Assembly (NCBI GenBank): GCA_944326635.1
Contig: CALVEU010000002.1
Span: 1 to 63,769 of the forward strand
DNA: 63,769 nt
Direction: 5' to 3'
Origin: Candidatus Gastranaerophilales bacterium
Lineage (GTDB): Bacteria > Cyanobacteriota > Vampirovibrionia > Gastranaerophilales > Gastranaerophilaceae
The first letter of the stretch is position 1; every line of letters begins with the position of its first letter. Shown here piece after piece: positions 15,866 through 25,070 of this stretch. The notes under the pieces were generated by a model. It was not told the origin of the DNA, did not search any database, and saw nothing but the letters and a program-made list of their open reading frames with translations. A program made the translations under genes and the position numbers.

Positions 15866-17059
15866 ATGCAAAAAGAAACTAAGAAAAAGATTGCAATAGG
15901 TGTTATTTCTTTAATAGGAATTGTTACAACTATTAAACTTGCAATAATATATTTTAATGCAAATTTTAATCCATATGCATTATCAAGTTTTTGTTCTATT
16001 AATGAATTTATTGACTGTGATGGTATTGCAAAAACGACAGAAGCTCAATTTTTAGGAATACCGCTTGCTTATTGGGGAATGTTTTTCTATTCATTTGTAT
16101 TTGTAATGTTATTCGCTCAAAAATTAAAGAATTTTAGATTATTCAAGTTTATGGAAGTATTTAAAAATCCGATGGATTATATAGCTTCTTTAGGTTTAAT
16201 TTCTTTTTTAATTTCAATGATTTTATTATGTTTGAGTTTATTTGAAATTAAAAAATTATGTGTACTTTGTGCATTTACTTATATATTAAATTTATTAATC
16301 GGTTGTATTGCTACAGATTTTAAAAATGGTGGGTTTGTTCATTCTATCAAACAAAGTTTTGTAGACTTTTTAGATGCCGTTAAAATAAAAAAATACTTAA
16401 TAGCTTTTATTATTGTAATGCTAATTGCGGGTGGATTTTTAGCTTATACAAGAATTACTTTTGTATTTGCTCCACAAGTAAAAAGACAGTATGAATTTAA
16501 AGAATTTACTCATAAGAAAAATAAATATGCTATAAAAGGTAATATTTTAGGAGATGAAGACGCAAAAGTTATAATTTATACATATTCTGATTATCAATGT
16601 CCAATATGTCCTGTTCATAATTCAATGATGCACAAGTTAGCAAAAGAGATGAAAGGGATTAAGATCGTACATAGAAATCTTCCTCTAGATACAGATTGTA
16701 ATAAATATTTGCAAGGACCTTTCCATATTGGCTCTTGTATTGATGCTAGATATTCAATTGCTGCAGAAAAACAAGGAAAGTTATGGGATATGAATAATAT
16801 GTTGTTTGAGAAAAAACCTCAAACTGAAGAAGATGTATTAAAATATGCAGCGGATATGGGATTTGATATGGAAAAATTGCAAGAAGATGCAAATAGCCCA
16901 GAAACTGAAAAAGAAATTAAAGATCAAATTGATGATGCATACAAAAGAGGTATTCAAGGTACACCTTCTACAATGATAAATAATGAGGTATACATTGGTA
17001 TTAAAACATATAAAGAATACCAAGAATGGGTGGAAAAACTTGGAGCAGAAAAAAGATAA
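15866..17059 (+). CDS. VKOR-DsbA fusion, disulfide bond formation protein
   Basis: This 397-aa protein joins an integral-membrane vitamin K epoxide reductase-like domain (about residues 8-140: outer Cys pair in SFCSINEFIDC, quinone-side pair CVLC) and a DsbA/thioredoxin-like domain (about 205-390) with the active site QCPICP and a cis-Pro loop GTPST. VKOR oxidises the thioredoxin domain with quinone, and the domain then forms disulfides in exported proteins. Such fusions are typical of cyanobacteria and relatives. I chose ATG 15866, which has AGGAG 8 nt upstream, over the in-frame ATG at 15833. queH starts within the last 20 nt. Confidence 0.88.
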   Translation: MQKETKKKIAIGVISLIGIVTTIKLAIIYFNANFNPYALSSFCSINEFIDCDGIAKTTEAQFLGIPLAYWGMFFYSFVFVMLFAQKLKNFRLFKFMEVFKNPMDYIASLGLISFLISMILLCLSLFEIKKLCVLCAFTYILNLLIGCIATDFKNGGFVHSIKQSFVDFLDAVKIKKYLIAFIIVMLIAGGFLAYTRITFVFAPQVKRQYEFKEFTHKKNKYAIKGNILGDEDAKVIIYTYSDYQCPICPVHNSMMHKLAKEMKGIKIVHRNLPLDTDCNKYLQGPFHIGSCIDARYSIAAEKQGKLWDMNNMLFEKKPQTEEDVLKYAADMGFDMEKLQEDANSPETEKEIKDQIDDAYKRGIQGTPSTMINNEVYIGIKTYKEYQEWVEKLGAEKR

Positions 17060-17585
17060 AATAGTACTTCATACTTGTTGTGCAATATGTTCAGGATATC
17101 CTATATCTTTATTAAAAGATATGGGATATCAAGTTATTGCTTATTTTTATAATCCTAATATTTATCCTATTGAAGAATACCAAAAAAGATTAGATGCAGA
17201 AATTTCTTTGTGTAAAAATTTAAATTGTGATTTGGTAATAGGGGATTATGAAACTGATTTGTATTATGAAAAAGTTGCAGGGCTTGAAAACGAACCTGAA
17301 AAGGGTAAAAGATGCGATAAGTGTTTTGAATTAAGGTTATTAAAAACTGCCCAATTTGCAAAAGAAAAAGGAATTAAAAATATAACCACTTCTATGGTGA
17401 TAAGTCCACATAAAAATTTTCAAAAGTTGACATTAATAGGTGAGAATATTGCAAAAGAATATGAGCTAAATTATGTTGCAATAGATTTTAAGAAAAAAGA
17501 CGGTTTTTTAAAAACAAATAAAATTTCTAAAGAATTTGGTTTATATAGGCAAAATTATTGTGGATGTAAATTTGCTTTAAGATAA
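17040..17585 (+). CDS. queH: Epoxyqueuosine reductase QueH
   Basis: QueH performs the last step of queuosine synthesis in tRNA, reducing epoxyqueuosine, with an iron-sulfur cluster and a second metal. All family cysteines are visible: HTCCAICSGYP near the start, GKRCDKCFELRL in the middle and NYCGCKF at the end, plus the TTSMVISPHKNF block. I take TTG 17040 as start because GGTGG lies 6 nt upstream and the family begins just before the first Cys pair. An upstream in-frame ATG at 16983 lies deep in the previous gene. Overlap with the VKOR-DsbA gene is 20 nt. Confidence 0.93.
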   Translation: MEQKKDKIVLHTCCAICSGYPISLLKDMGYQVIAYFYNPNIYPIEEYQKRLDAEISLCKNLNCDLVIGDYETDLYYEKVAGLENEPEKGKRCDKCFELRLLKTAQFAKEKGIKNITTSMVISPHKNFQKLTLIGENIAKEYELNYVAIDFKKKDGFLKTNKISKEFGLYRQNYCGCKFALR

Positions 17586-17688
17586 ATCATATATTTACAC
17601 TATGTTTATAAAAAAAAATGTTATATAATAAAATAAAAGATTGATTTTTGTAAAAAAATAATTAAAAATAAAAAAAAAGGATGTATGT

Positions 17689-18708
17689 ATGAATAAGAAG
17701 ATTGTTTGGTCATTAGCAGTATTATTATCGTTAAGTTCTGTTGTTGCTTGTGCCTCAAGTATAGATAAACTTGAGCCAATAGCTCCGCCTCAAAGAAATG
17801 CAAATGTTACAAACAATTCCTCTAAAGCTTCTTCAGAAAGTGAAAAAGAGGAGCTTCCAACTTTTTCATTTGATTTTGATAAAGATACAATATATTATCC
17901 AAATGCAAATATTAAAAGTGTAGTTGCTAAATATAAAAAAGGTAATTATACAGGTTGTTTGCAAGAATTATTTTCATTAACTAAAAAAGATCCTTCAAAT
18001 GCTCTTGCATATTATTACATGGCATTAGCCTATACTCATATTAATATGAAAAATGAAGCTGTAGAAGCTTATGAAAAAGTGATAATGTTGAATCCAAATA
18101 ATTATCTTGTTGAATATGCAACAAAAGGTCGTGATTGTTTAACAGATGGTCCTGCTTGTCACCCTGAGCCAGAGAAAAAAGAACAACCTGTTGAAGAATT
18201 GGATGAGTTGGATAAATTCATTAGAGCTCCTTATGGTAATGGTTTATCTCCAGAGTTAAATAAAGAAATCAGACAAAAGCAATTAATTAATATAAAAGAA
18301 ACTATAAATAAAAAAGAAGAACTAGAAAAAAAAGATATTGAAAAAATTAAGAAATTTGATAAAAATAAATCAACTTTAAAAGATGTTGATAATGAAAAAA
18401 TTGCTCAAGTAAGTGATGAAGATGTCTTGAATGCGATTAAAACATTGAAAGATGCAGGATTATCAATTTCAGTTCAATCAGAAAACCCATATGCTCAAAT
18501 GATGCAATATCAAAATCCTCAAATGGCAGAAATGAGTATGCTATTAGGAAATAATAACAATAATAATAGTAATAGTATGATGAATATGTTGCCTATGCTA
18601 ATGACTCAAGCTCAAAAGGGTGAAAATATTGACCCTAGATTTATGCAAGCTATGATGATGAATTCAATGATGGCTGATTTTAGTTTCAATAACGATAATA
18701 ACAAATAA
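17689..18708 (+). CDS. Probable lipoprotein with TPR-like region
   Basis: This 339-aa protein starts with a signal peptide ending VVAC, a fair lipobox with Cys at about residue 21, so a lipoprotein is likely. A TPR-like pair of helices lies at about residues 75-150 (GNYTGCLQELFSLTKKDPSN, then ALAYYYMALAYTHINMKNEA). A Lys/Glu-rich helical region follows, then an Asn- and Met-rich tail (about 265-339, including a run of six Asn). TPRs mediate protein contacts. The next gene, 9 nt downstream, encodes a second TPR-like protein, so the two probably work together. The exact function is unknown. Confidence 0.65.
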   Translation: MNKKIVWSLAVLLSLSSVVACASSIDKLEPIAPPQRNANVTNNSSKASSESEKEELPTFSFDFDKDTIYYPNANIKSVVAKYKKGNYTGCLQELFSLTKKDPSNALAYYYMALAYTHINMKNEAVEAYEKVIMLNPNNYLVEYATKGRDCLTDGPACHPEPEKKEQPVEELDELDKFIRAPYGNGLSPELNKEIRQKQLINIKETINKKEELEKKDIEKIKKFDKNKSTLKDVDNEKIAQVSDEDVLNAIKTLKDAGLSISVQSENPYAQMMQYQNPQMAEMSMLLGNNNNNNSNSMMNMLPMLMTQAQKGENIDPRFMQAMMMNSMMADFSFNNDNNK

Positions 18709-18717
18709 TAATTTATT

Positions 18718-19320
18718 ATGATTATAGATTATAAAAAAGCTAAAGAAGAATTGTTGACAGAATTAAATTATGACTGTCAGCAATTTTTCGTTAAAAAAGG
18801 TTATATTTTAGAAAATGCTTATTATGAATTATTGTCAGATAATTTAGAAAAAGCAAAAATTTTATTTAATGCTATTAAAGAGAATGATATAAGAGCCCAT
18901 TGGGCGTGTTTTATGATTTCAATGATTGAGGCAAATGTAAGGGAATATCCTTCATATTTTGAGCTGAGAAATTTTTTAGAAATAGATTTGAATATTTTAA
19001 TTCATTATTTCAAAGGTGATTATGTTGAAAAAATTGTAAGATATGCTGATTTTATGTTTACAATTAATCCTGAAGTCCATAAATTTATAGGTCGTGTATT
19101 TTATAATAACGGTTATTTAGATCAAGGAATGTTCTTTTTAGATAGAGCGAAGAATTATTTTTACCATGATCCTGAACTACATTATTTGTTAGCTTATATT
19201 TATTATAACAATAGTCAAATTGAAAAAGCGCAAAAAGCATTAGAAGATTGTATAAGAATTTTGCCAGATTATTTCCCTGCAGTGAATTTGCTAAAAATAA
19301 TTAAGAGTAATATAAAATAA
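18718..19320 (+). CDS. TPR-like helical protein, 200 aa
   Basis: This soluble helical protein has a C-terminal TPR-like array at about residues 115-195 (GRVFYNNGYLDQGMFFLDRA, then AYIYYNNSQIEKAQKALEDC). No signal peptide or membrane segment is visible, so it should be cytoplasmic. It starts 9 nt after the putative TPR lipoprotein without a clear ribosome binding site, probably by coupling. It contains no catalytic motif. A role as an adaptor is inferred from the fold alone. Confidence 0.55.
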   Translation: MIIDYKKAKEELLTELNYDCQQFFVKKGYILENAYYELLSDNLEKAKILFNAIKENDIRAHWACFMISMIEANVREYPSYFELRNFLEIDLNILIHYFKGDYVEKIVRYADFMFTINPEVHKFIGRVFYNNGYLDQGMFFLDRAKNYFYHDPELHYLLAYIYYNNSQIEKAQKALEDCIRILPDYFPAVNLLKIIKSNIK

Positions 19321-19383
19321 TTTGTTAAGATAAATTGTTCGTGGTACACTTATTTTTGCCGATTATTAAAATAGGAGAAAACT

Positions 19384-20433
19384 ATGATTATAATTATGGA
19401 GCGTAATGCTACCAAAGTTCAAATACAAAGAGTAATTGATTTTTTGAAAGACAATGGCTTTGATATCAGATTTAATCAAGGTCAAGTTCATTCAGTGATT
19501 GATGCGATAGGTGATAAAACTACAGTTACACCTGGTAGAGTTTCAGCATTTGATGGTGTAAAAGAAGTTAAAGTTATAAGAGAACCATTCCGATTAGCTT
19601 CAAGGGATAGAAAACCTGATGATACCGTAATTGAGTTTGCAAACGGAGTAAAAATTGGTGGAGGCAACAAGCCTGTTTCAATGGTGGGACCTTGTTCTGT
19701 TGAAGAAGATTATGATGGACTTATAAAAGTTGCACTAGCTGCCAAGGAAATGGGATGTGAATTTTTGCGAGGTGGAGCATTTAAGCCTAGAACTTCACCA
19801 TATGATTTTCAAGGTTATGGTGAAAAAGCATTAAAATATTTAAAAAGAGCGAGTGAAGAAACTGGCTTATTGACAGTATCAGAAGTAATGGATGCTTCTG
19901 ATTTGGATATGATGTGCGAATATGTTGATGTATTGCAAATTGGTGCAAGGAATGTTCAAAACTTTAAATTATTGCATGCAGTAGGTAGATGCAGAAAACC
20001 TGTTATTTTAAAAAGAGGTTTAGCGAGCACAATCAGAGAATTTTTGCTTGCAGCAGAACATATTATGTACAATGGAAATCCGAATGTAATTCTTTGTGAA
20101 CGTGGTATAAGAAGCTTTGACAGCGCATTTACTCGTAATGTAATGGATATAGCATCAATTCCTGTTATTAAGAAATATTCTCATTTGCCTATAATTGTAG
20201 ATCCAAGTCATGGTACTGGACAAAGATATTTAATTGAACCTATGGCGAAGGCAGGTTTAGTTGTTGGAGCTGATGGTATTATGATGGAAGTTCATCATGA
20301 TCCAGAGAATGCTTTATCAGATGGTAAGCAGAGTCTACCTATCCCAATGTTTAAGGAAGTTATGGGGCGTATTAATCAGTTTAATAACAGATTACATTAT
20401 GAAAAGACTTGTTTATCAGTAAATGTAGAATAA
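19384..20433 (+). CDS. aroF: 3-deoxy-7-phosphoheptulonate (DAHP) synthase
   Basis: DAHP synthase joins phosphoenolpyruvate and erythrose-4-phosphate, the entry step to aromatic amino acids. The 349-aa length and layout fit the type I-beta enzymes. An N-terminal ferredoxin-like regulatory domain (about residues 1-70, ending VIREPFRLASR) is followed by a TIM-barrel with MVGPCSVE, LRGGAFKPRTSPYDFQG, QIGARNVQNF, VILKRGLAST and VDPSHGTGQ. The start ATG 19384 has GGAG 6 nt upstream. The gene is followed by a terminator whose stem also contains the -10 box of the next pilin gene. Confidence 0.95.
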   Translation: MIIIMERNATKVQIQRVIDFLKDNGFDIRFNQGQVHSVIDAIGDKTTVTPGRVSAFDGVKEVKVIREPFRLASRDRKPDDTVIEFANGVKIGGGNKPVSMVGPCSVEEDYDGLIKVALAAKEMGCEFLRGGAFKPRTSPYDFQGYGEKALKYLKRASEETGLLTVSEVMDASDLDMMCEYVDVLQIGARNVQNFKLLHAVGRCRKPVILKRGLASTIREFLLAAEHIMYNGNPNVILCERGIRSFDSAFTRNVMDIASIPVIKKYSHLPIIVDPSHGTGQRYLIEPMAKAGLVVGADGIMMEVHHDPENALSDGKQSLPIPMFKEVMGRINQFNNRLHYEKTCLSVNVE

Positions 20434-20451
20434 TAAAAATATTGAAAATAT

Positions 20452-20491
20452 AAAAACAATCTGCTATAATTAATATAGCAGTTGTTTTTTA
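20452..20491 (+). terminator. Terminator after aroF, overlapping a pilin -10 box
   Basis: CTGCTATA (20461-20468) pairs with TATAGCAG (20474-20481), extended by AAAACAA/TTGTTTT and a T run. TATAAT at 20465-20470 lies in the stem and loop and resembles the -10 boxes in front of the other pilin genes, so terminator and promoter seem to share sequence. Confidence 0.7.
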
Positions 20492-20507
20492 TAGAAAGGA
20501 GTTATTT

Positions 20508-21239
20508 ATGAAAAAATTTAAAAATTTCGGGGGGGGGGGCAGATTAACCGCTCCTAATAAGGGATTTACATTAGCAGAGGTTTTAATAACATTGGGAATT
20601 ATCGGTGTTGTCGCCGCAATGACGATGCCTAGTATAGTTGGAAAATATCGAGCAAAAGTTTTAAGAACCAAGTTTTTACAAGCTAATGTTATTGTACAGG
20701 ATAGTGTATCTCAAATGCGAAATGATGAAGTTGATTTAAATGAAGTAATTAATAAAAGGGATTCATCTACCATAAATAAATATTTTAAGAATGGAAATTG
20801 TGTTTTGCCAGAAAATGCAAGTAAAGTTGGTTATAAAAATCTTAGTGGATCTCAGTTTGCTGATACAGCCGTTGCTACTGTGTTAGAGCAGCCGTATTGC
20901 CTAGCTAATGGAATGACTTTATGGTTTGTAAGATTAAAGGAAACTAATATTGTTGGTGATTGGAGTTCTGGTTTTGTAGATATTAATTATTCTCTTCTTG
21001 CAGTAGACATTAATGGATGGATGCAACGTCCTAATGCATATGGTAAAGATGTATTTTTTTGGTTTTATAATGGAAATACCGGAGCGCTTAGTCCAACTGG
21101 TTCTACTTTTAATATTGATTCAAATGTTTCTAATTTGTATACAAAATGTAATAAATCAAGTATTCATGCTGAAAGTGGAGCTGGATGTACTGCTGAGGCT
21201 TTGAATGATCCGTATTATTTTGATAAATTGTCTTTGTAA
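20508..21239 (+). CDS. Type IV pseudopilin A, poly-G tract in frame (ON)
   Basis: This 243-aa prepilin-like protein has the leader MKKFKNFGGGGRLTAPNKG, cut by prepilin peptidase before FTLAEVLITLG (Glu at +5 present). A hydrophobic helix and a globular domain follow. The four leader glycines are encoded by 11 G plus C at 20529-20540. With 11 G the reading frame is open from ATG to stop, so this copy is ON. The C-terminal half has DINGWMQRPNAYGKDVFF, a diverged form of the D.NG..GPN..G.D.F motif shared by all five family members here. Ribosome binding site GAAAGGAG precedes the ATG. mutL lies convergently 22 nt downstream, with no clear terminator between. Confidence 0.88.
   Translation: MKKFKNFGGGGRLTAPNKGFTLAEVLITLGIIGVVAAMTMPSIVGKYRAKVLRTKFLQANVIVQDSVSQMRNDEVDLNEVINKRDSSTINKYFKNGNCVLPENASKVGYKNLSGSQFADTAVATVLEQPYCLANGMTLWFVRLKETNIVGDWSSGFVDINYSLLAVDINGWMQRPNAYGKDVFFWFYNGNTGALSPTGSTFNIDSNVSNLYTKCNKSSIHAESGAGCTAEALNDPYYFDKLSL
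20529..20539 (+). repeat. Poly-G tract, 11 G, in pilin A leader
   Basis: An uninterrupted run of 11 G lies within codons 8-11 of the leader, upstream of the prepilin cleavage site. Lengths of 8, 11 or 14 keep the frame. 10 or 12 would truncate the protein. Confidence 0.9.
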
Positions 21240-21261
21240 TTAATTAAAATTATTAATGAAA

Positions 21262-23049
21262 TTATGCATTTCTTTGGAAGAAAGCTGCGATTTCTTTATG
21301 CGGGAAAAATTTTACAATTGGACGTCCATGAGGACAGGTGTATGGCATTTTTGTTGTACGCCATTTTTTTATAATTTCCTGCATTTGCCAAGTTGAAAGT
21401 TTTTGACCGGCTTTTACTGATGCTTTACAAGAGGTTGTAATTAGGATTTTTTCTTCTAATCTATCAATATTTCCGTCTATATTTTCTAAAATGTCTGCTA
21501 AAATCTCTTTAGGATTTACTTTTGCAATCATTTGAGGAACTTTGCGGAAAATAAGTTCATTATCTTTCAAAAATTCTATTCCATATCCGAATTTTTCAAA
21601 TTTATCAATGTTTTCTTTTATAAGTTCAGCTTCTGAACTTGATACAGGGACAACATCTGATACAAAAAGCATTTGAGATACAATATTTTTTTCAGACATT
21701 AATTTTTCATAAATGTATCTTTCTTCTGCGATGTGTTGGTCAACAATTTCCAGTCCATCTTCTTTTTCAACAAGAATATATGTGTTTTTATATTGACCTA
21801 CAATATTTTCTTCAGGTTCAGCTTCTTTTTCAACAGGAACAAAAAATTGTTTTTGTTCTGTTTGTTCAACTTGAGTTTCTTTTAATTTTTTGGTTTCTTG
21901 CTCCATTAATTTATCAGATACATAAATTGTATCGTCTTTTTTGTCAAAGAAAATATCTCCAGATTGTTCTATTTTAGGCTGAACAAAATCTATAATATGG
22001 CTTTGTTGAAAATTTTCATTTGGATTAAATTGTTGCGGCGGATTAATTGTGTTTTTTTCAACATAATTTGCAAGCCCAGCTTGAATTGAAGTGTAGATGA
22101 AATTGAATATTTGGTTTGTATTTTTGTATCTTACTTCTTTTTTTGTCGGGTGGACATTCACATCAACATCTGATGGTGGAATTTCTAAATTCAATACAAC
22201 AAAAGGGTATTTGCCATTTGCAATAAGGCTTTTATAAGCTGTATCTATTGCTTTTTGGAAAATAGGACATTTAACTGTTCTTGAATTTATGTAGATATGA
22301 TAACTTTTTTTGCTTGATCGAGTGTAATCTGGTGTACTCACATATCCTGATATTTTTAATCCTGCAAGATTGTCTGTTTTTAAGACTTCTTTTAAATTTG
22401 CTATTACATCTGCCGAGTAAACTTCTTTAATTGTTTGTAAAAGATTATTTTGCCCAGATGTTTTAAGCATTGTTTTCCCGTTCTTTTTAAGTTCCAAAGA
22501 ACATTCCGGATGTGCAAGGGCTATTGCTTGTACGAGTTCTTGAATATATGAAAATTCGGTATTCGGACTTTTCAAAAATTTTAAACGTGCAGGTAGATTA
22601 TAAAAAAGATCTTTGATATCCATAATCGTTCCGACAGCACAGCCTGTTTCAACTTGTTTTACTTCAGAATTCTCACATTTAACTTTTGTCCCAGTCTCAA
22701 AATCAGCAGTTCTTGTAGTACAAGTTAATTTTGAAATTGAAATAATGCTAGATAATGCTTCCCCTCTAAATCCGAGAGTATGAATATTGAATAAATCTTC
22801 ATCTGACGCAATTTTGCTTGTTGCATGTTTTGAAAACGCAAGCATAATATCATCAGGGTGAATTCCGCAGCCGTTATCAGCAACTCTTATATCTCTACAA
22901 TCATTATTTATTTCAATACTTATTTTAGATGAGCCTGCATCAACAGAGTTTTCTACAAGTTCTTTTACAACAGATGCAGGTCTTTCAATTACTTCTCCCG
23001 CTGCAATTTGGTTTATTAAATGCTTTGATAACTGCTGAATTCTAGCCAT
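21262..23049 (-). CDS. mutL: DNA mismatch repair protein MutL
   Basis: MutL links mismatch recognition by MutS to strand removal. The GHKL ATPase domain shows LVENSVDAG (with ERPASVVKE before it), DNGCGI, HATSKI and GFRGEAL. The C-terminal domain carries the endonuclease signature VDQHIAEERYIYE (Ile replaces the usual Ala of DQHA), plus ACKASVKAG near the end and CPHGRP, a metal-binding element. So this is the endonuclease type found in bacteria without MutH. The 595-aa length is normal. The downstream neighbour is the ON pseudopilin gene. MutL activity would influence slippage at the poly-G tracts. Confidence 0.96.
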   Translation of the reverse strand: MARIQQLSKHLINQIAAGEVIERPASVVKELVENSVDAGSSKISIEINNDCRDIRVADNGCGIHPDDIMLAFSKHATSKIASDEDLFNIHTLGFRGEALSSIISISKLTCTTRTADFETGTKVKCENSEVKQVETGCAVGTIMDIKDLFYNLPARLKFLKSPNTEFSYIQELVQAIALAHPECSLELKKNGKTMLKTSGQNNLLQTIKEVYSADVIANLKEVLKTDNLAGLKISGYVSTPDYTRSSKKSYHIYINSRTVKCPIFQKAIDTAYKSLIANGKYPFVVLNLEIPPSDVDVNVHPTKKEVRYKNTNQIFNFIYTSIQAGLANYVEKNTINPPQQFNPNENFQQSHIIDFVQPKIEQSGDIFFDKKDDTIYVSDKLMEQETKKLKETQVEQTEQKQFFVPVEKEAEPEENIVGQYKNTYILVEKEDGLEIVDQHIAEERYIYEKLMSEKNIVSQMLFVSDVVPVSSSEAELIKENIDKFEKFGYGIEFLKDNELIFRKVPQMIAKVNPKEILADILENIDGNIDRLEEKILITTSCKASVKAGQKLSTWQMQEIIKKWRTTKMPYTCPHGRPIVKFFPHKEIAAFFQRNA

Positions 23050-23050
23050 A

Positions 23051-24073
23051 TTAGCCTCCTATGAAGTGAGAGAAAAAGAAATGTTTTACATAATCAAATT
23101 GAGTTAATAGTACTACAACAACAATTGATACAATTAAACCTAATGTTACTTTGTACAAGTCTTTGATAATGTGTTTATACATTTTTTTAGGTGATTCAAA
23201 TCTTAATCTTTGGTACAGAGCAATTTCTCTACCAGCTAAAAGACCTATAAATACCCAAGTTGTTGACATTGGAACATTGTTTAGGTTTATAAAATACATT
23301 AATAAAAATGCATAAATAATATCAATAATAGTTGCAGAACGAGGATCTTGTACATTTGTTTTCATTTTAACGATTTTTTGAATATCCCCGCCTCGTTTGT
23401 ATGTAAGTATTCCTAAGAATATTGTGAAACATACAAGTACAAATAATAGTTCCCCAATGGACGCTTTTCTAGGTAGGTAAATGAATAATTTTGCAGAATC
23501 CTGCATTAACCATTGTGACCAGATGAATGCTGTAGAACACCATTTTGCAGCCATCCACCATTTTGAAATTTTAGCATCACCTGAACGTTTTTGTGTATAG
23601 TAAAAATATCTTTCAACAGGACGACCAATGATGTTATAAATAATAATTGCGACTATAAATGCTATGACATAGCCGAGTACAGATTTTGTAAGCATCATCC
23701 AAATAACAGAGACATCACTTACCGAAAATACACTCAGAACTAGAAATGTTGTTGCAACAGGAATTCCCCACCTTGTCAAAATGATTAAAATAATAGGTGG
23801 TAACAGGTATAAAAATGTATAATTTTCAGTTACAGGAATTCTTGTTAAAAGGCCGAATGACATATCACCGTCATTGACTATCCAGCCTATTCCAATTGTT
23901 AAAACTAACACTATAACAGAAAAAGCCCATAAATAATAAAATGGGGTCTTTTTGTTGGCACTTAAAAAAGTACCTAAAGTTTGAATAATATCGTTTGATA
24001 CGCAGGCGTACATTGAAAGTAAAAAACCTGCTATTCTATAAAAATCGCTTAGTGTAAATGCTCCCTCGAACAT
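23051..24073 (-). CDS. PiT-family-like inorganic phosphate transporter
   Basis: This polytopic membrane protein of about 340 aa has around ten hydrophobic segments. Two regions match the duplicated PiT signature: YACVSNDIIQTLGTFLSA near the N-terminus (GANDV.N..GT in classical PiT) and NVPMSTTWVFIGLLAGRE near residue 270 (P.STT...G...G in PiT). These proteins import phosphate with protons or sodium. The first ATG (24076) is almost on top of GGAGG, so the second (24073) is a better start. It precedes mutL by 1 nt. The signatures are degenerate (CVSND for GAND), so the substrate is not certain. Confidence 0.62.
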   Translation of the reverse strand: MFEGAFTLSDFYRIAGFLLSMYACVSNDIIQTLGTFLSANKKTPFYYLWAFSVIVLVLTIGIGWIVNDGDMSFGLLTRIPVTENYTFLYLLPPIILIILTRWGIPVATTFLVLSVFSVSDVSVIWMMLTKSVLGYVIAFIVAIIIYNIIGRPVERYFYYTQKRSGDAKISKWWMAAKWCSTAFIWSQWLMQDSAKLFIYLPRKASIGELLFVLVCFTIFLGILTYKRGGDIQKIVKMKTNVQDPRSATIIDIIYAFLLMYFINLNNVPMSTTWVFIGLLAGREIALYQRLRFESPKKMYKHIIKDLYKVTLGLIVSIVVVVLLTQFDYVKHFFFSHFIGG

Positions 24074-24194
24074 CATACCTCCATCTATTTTTCAATCTAC
24101 AACAAACACAAATTCATCTAAATGTTTGATTACAAATTTGAAACATTTCTATAAGATGCTATAAAGAGAAAATTTTTTATAGGGAGATATAGAC

Positions 24195-25070
24195 TTGGTA
24201 AGAGCGAGAATTAATACGAAATTAAAACCTTCTAAAAAAGCTGATTTGCAGGTAGTAAAACCTGTTAAAACAACTAAATATAGCGATATTGATTTAAATA
24301 ATTGGAAAGCATATGATCATGTAAAAACTGATACTTTATGGGAATTCCCAAGTCGTTTGCGAGAAGGTGGACATTCAAACGAGTATCATGGAAATTATAT
24401 TCCTCAAATCGCTCAACAATTATATGAAAGATTTACTAAGAAAAATGATGTTGTGCTAGATTTATTTTTCGGTTCAGGAACATCTGGGATTGAAGCTGTT
24501 AATATGGGCAGAAGATGTATTGGAGTTGAATTAAAAGATGAATTAGCAGAGAGTGTATCTCAAAAATTTACACCAAAACAATTGGTAACAGATGTTCGTA
24601 TTATTTGTGCGGATTCTGCTTCAGAAGAAGCAAAAGAAAAAGTTCAGGCAAGTCTTGATATTATGAGAGAAGAAAAAGCTCAATTTTTAATTCTTCATCC
24701 GCCTTATGACGATATTATCAAGTTTTCTGATAAAAAAGAAGATTTATCTAATTGTGAATCTACTGAAGAATTTTATGATTTGTTTGCAAAAGTTGCCAAA
24801 AATGGTTATGATATGCTTGAAAAAGGCCGTTTTGCAGCATTAATTATTGGAGATAGTTATAAAAATTCAGAAGTTCAGCCTCTAGGTTTTGAATGTATGG
24901 CTAGAATGATGAATTTAGGTTTCAGATTAAAAGGCATCATTGTAAAAGATATTCAAGGTAATGAACGAGCAAAGGGTAAAACTGCAAATTTATGGCGTTA
25001 TAGAGCACTTGCTGGTGGATTTTTTATCTTTAAACATGAATATGTAATGATATTCCAAAAAGTTAAATAA
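24195..25070 (+). CDS. Orphan DNA methyltransferase (N4/N6 amino type)
   Basis: This 291-aa protein has an S-adenosylmethionine-binding motif DLFFGSGTSGIEA (motif I, about residues 92-104) and a catalytic motif ILHPPYDD (motif IV, about 169-176), where His replaces the usual Asp/Asn/Ser of (D/N/S)PPY. The order catalytic-after-SAM motif and the N-terminal WEFPSRLREGG fit site-specific amino-methyltransferases. No restriction enzyme or specificity subunit is adjacent, so it is probably a solitary methylase. The start TTG 24195 has GGGAG 8 nt upstream. A methylated RNA or protein substrate cannot be excluded. Confidence 0.7.
   Translation: MVRARINTKLKPSKKADLQVVKPVKTTKYSDIDLNNWKAYDHVKTDTLWEFPSRLREGGHSNEYHGNYIPQIAQQLYERFTKKNDVVLDLFFGSGTSGIEAVNMGRRCIGVELKDELAESVSQKFTPKQLVTDVRIICADSASEEAKEKVQASLDIMREEKAQFLILHPPYDDIIKFSDKKEDLSNCESTEEFYDLFAKVAKNGYDMLEKGRFAALIIGDSYKNSEVQPLGFECMARMMNLGFRLKGIIVKDIQGNERAKGKTANLWRYRALAGGFFIFKHEYVMIFQKVK

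Noticed and set aside
23051-24073. Sulfate or acyltransferase-type membrane protein
   Set aside because: The two duplicated ND..GT and P.STT...G regions fit PiT transporters better than acyltransferase motifs.
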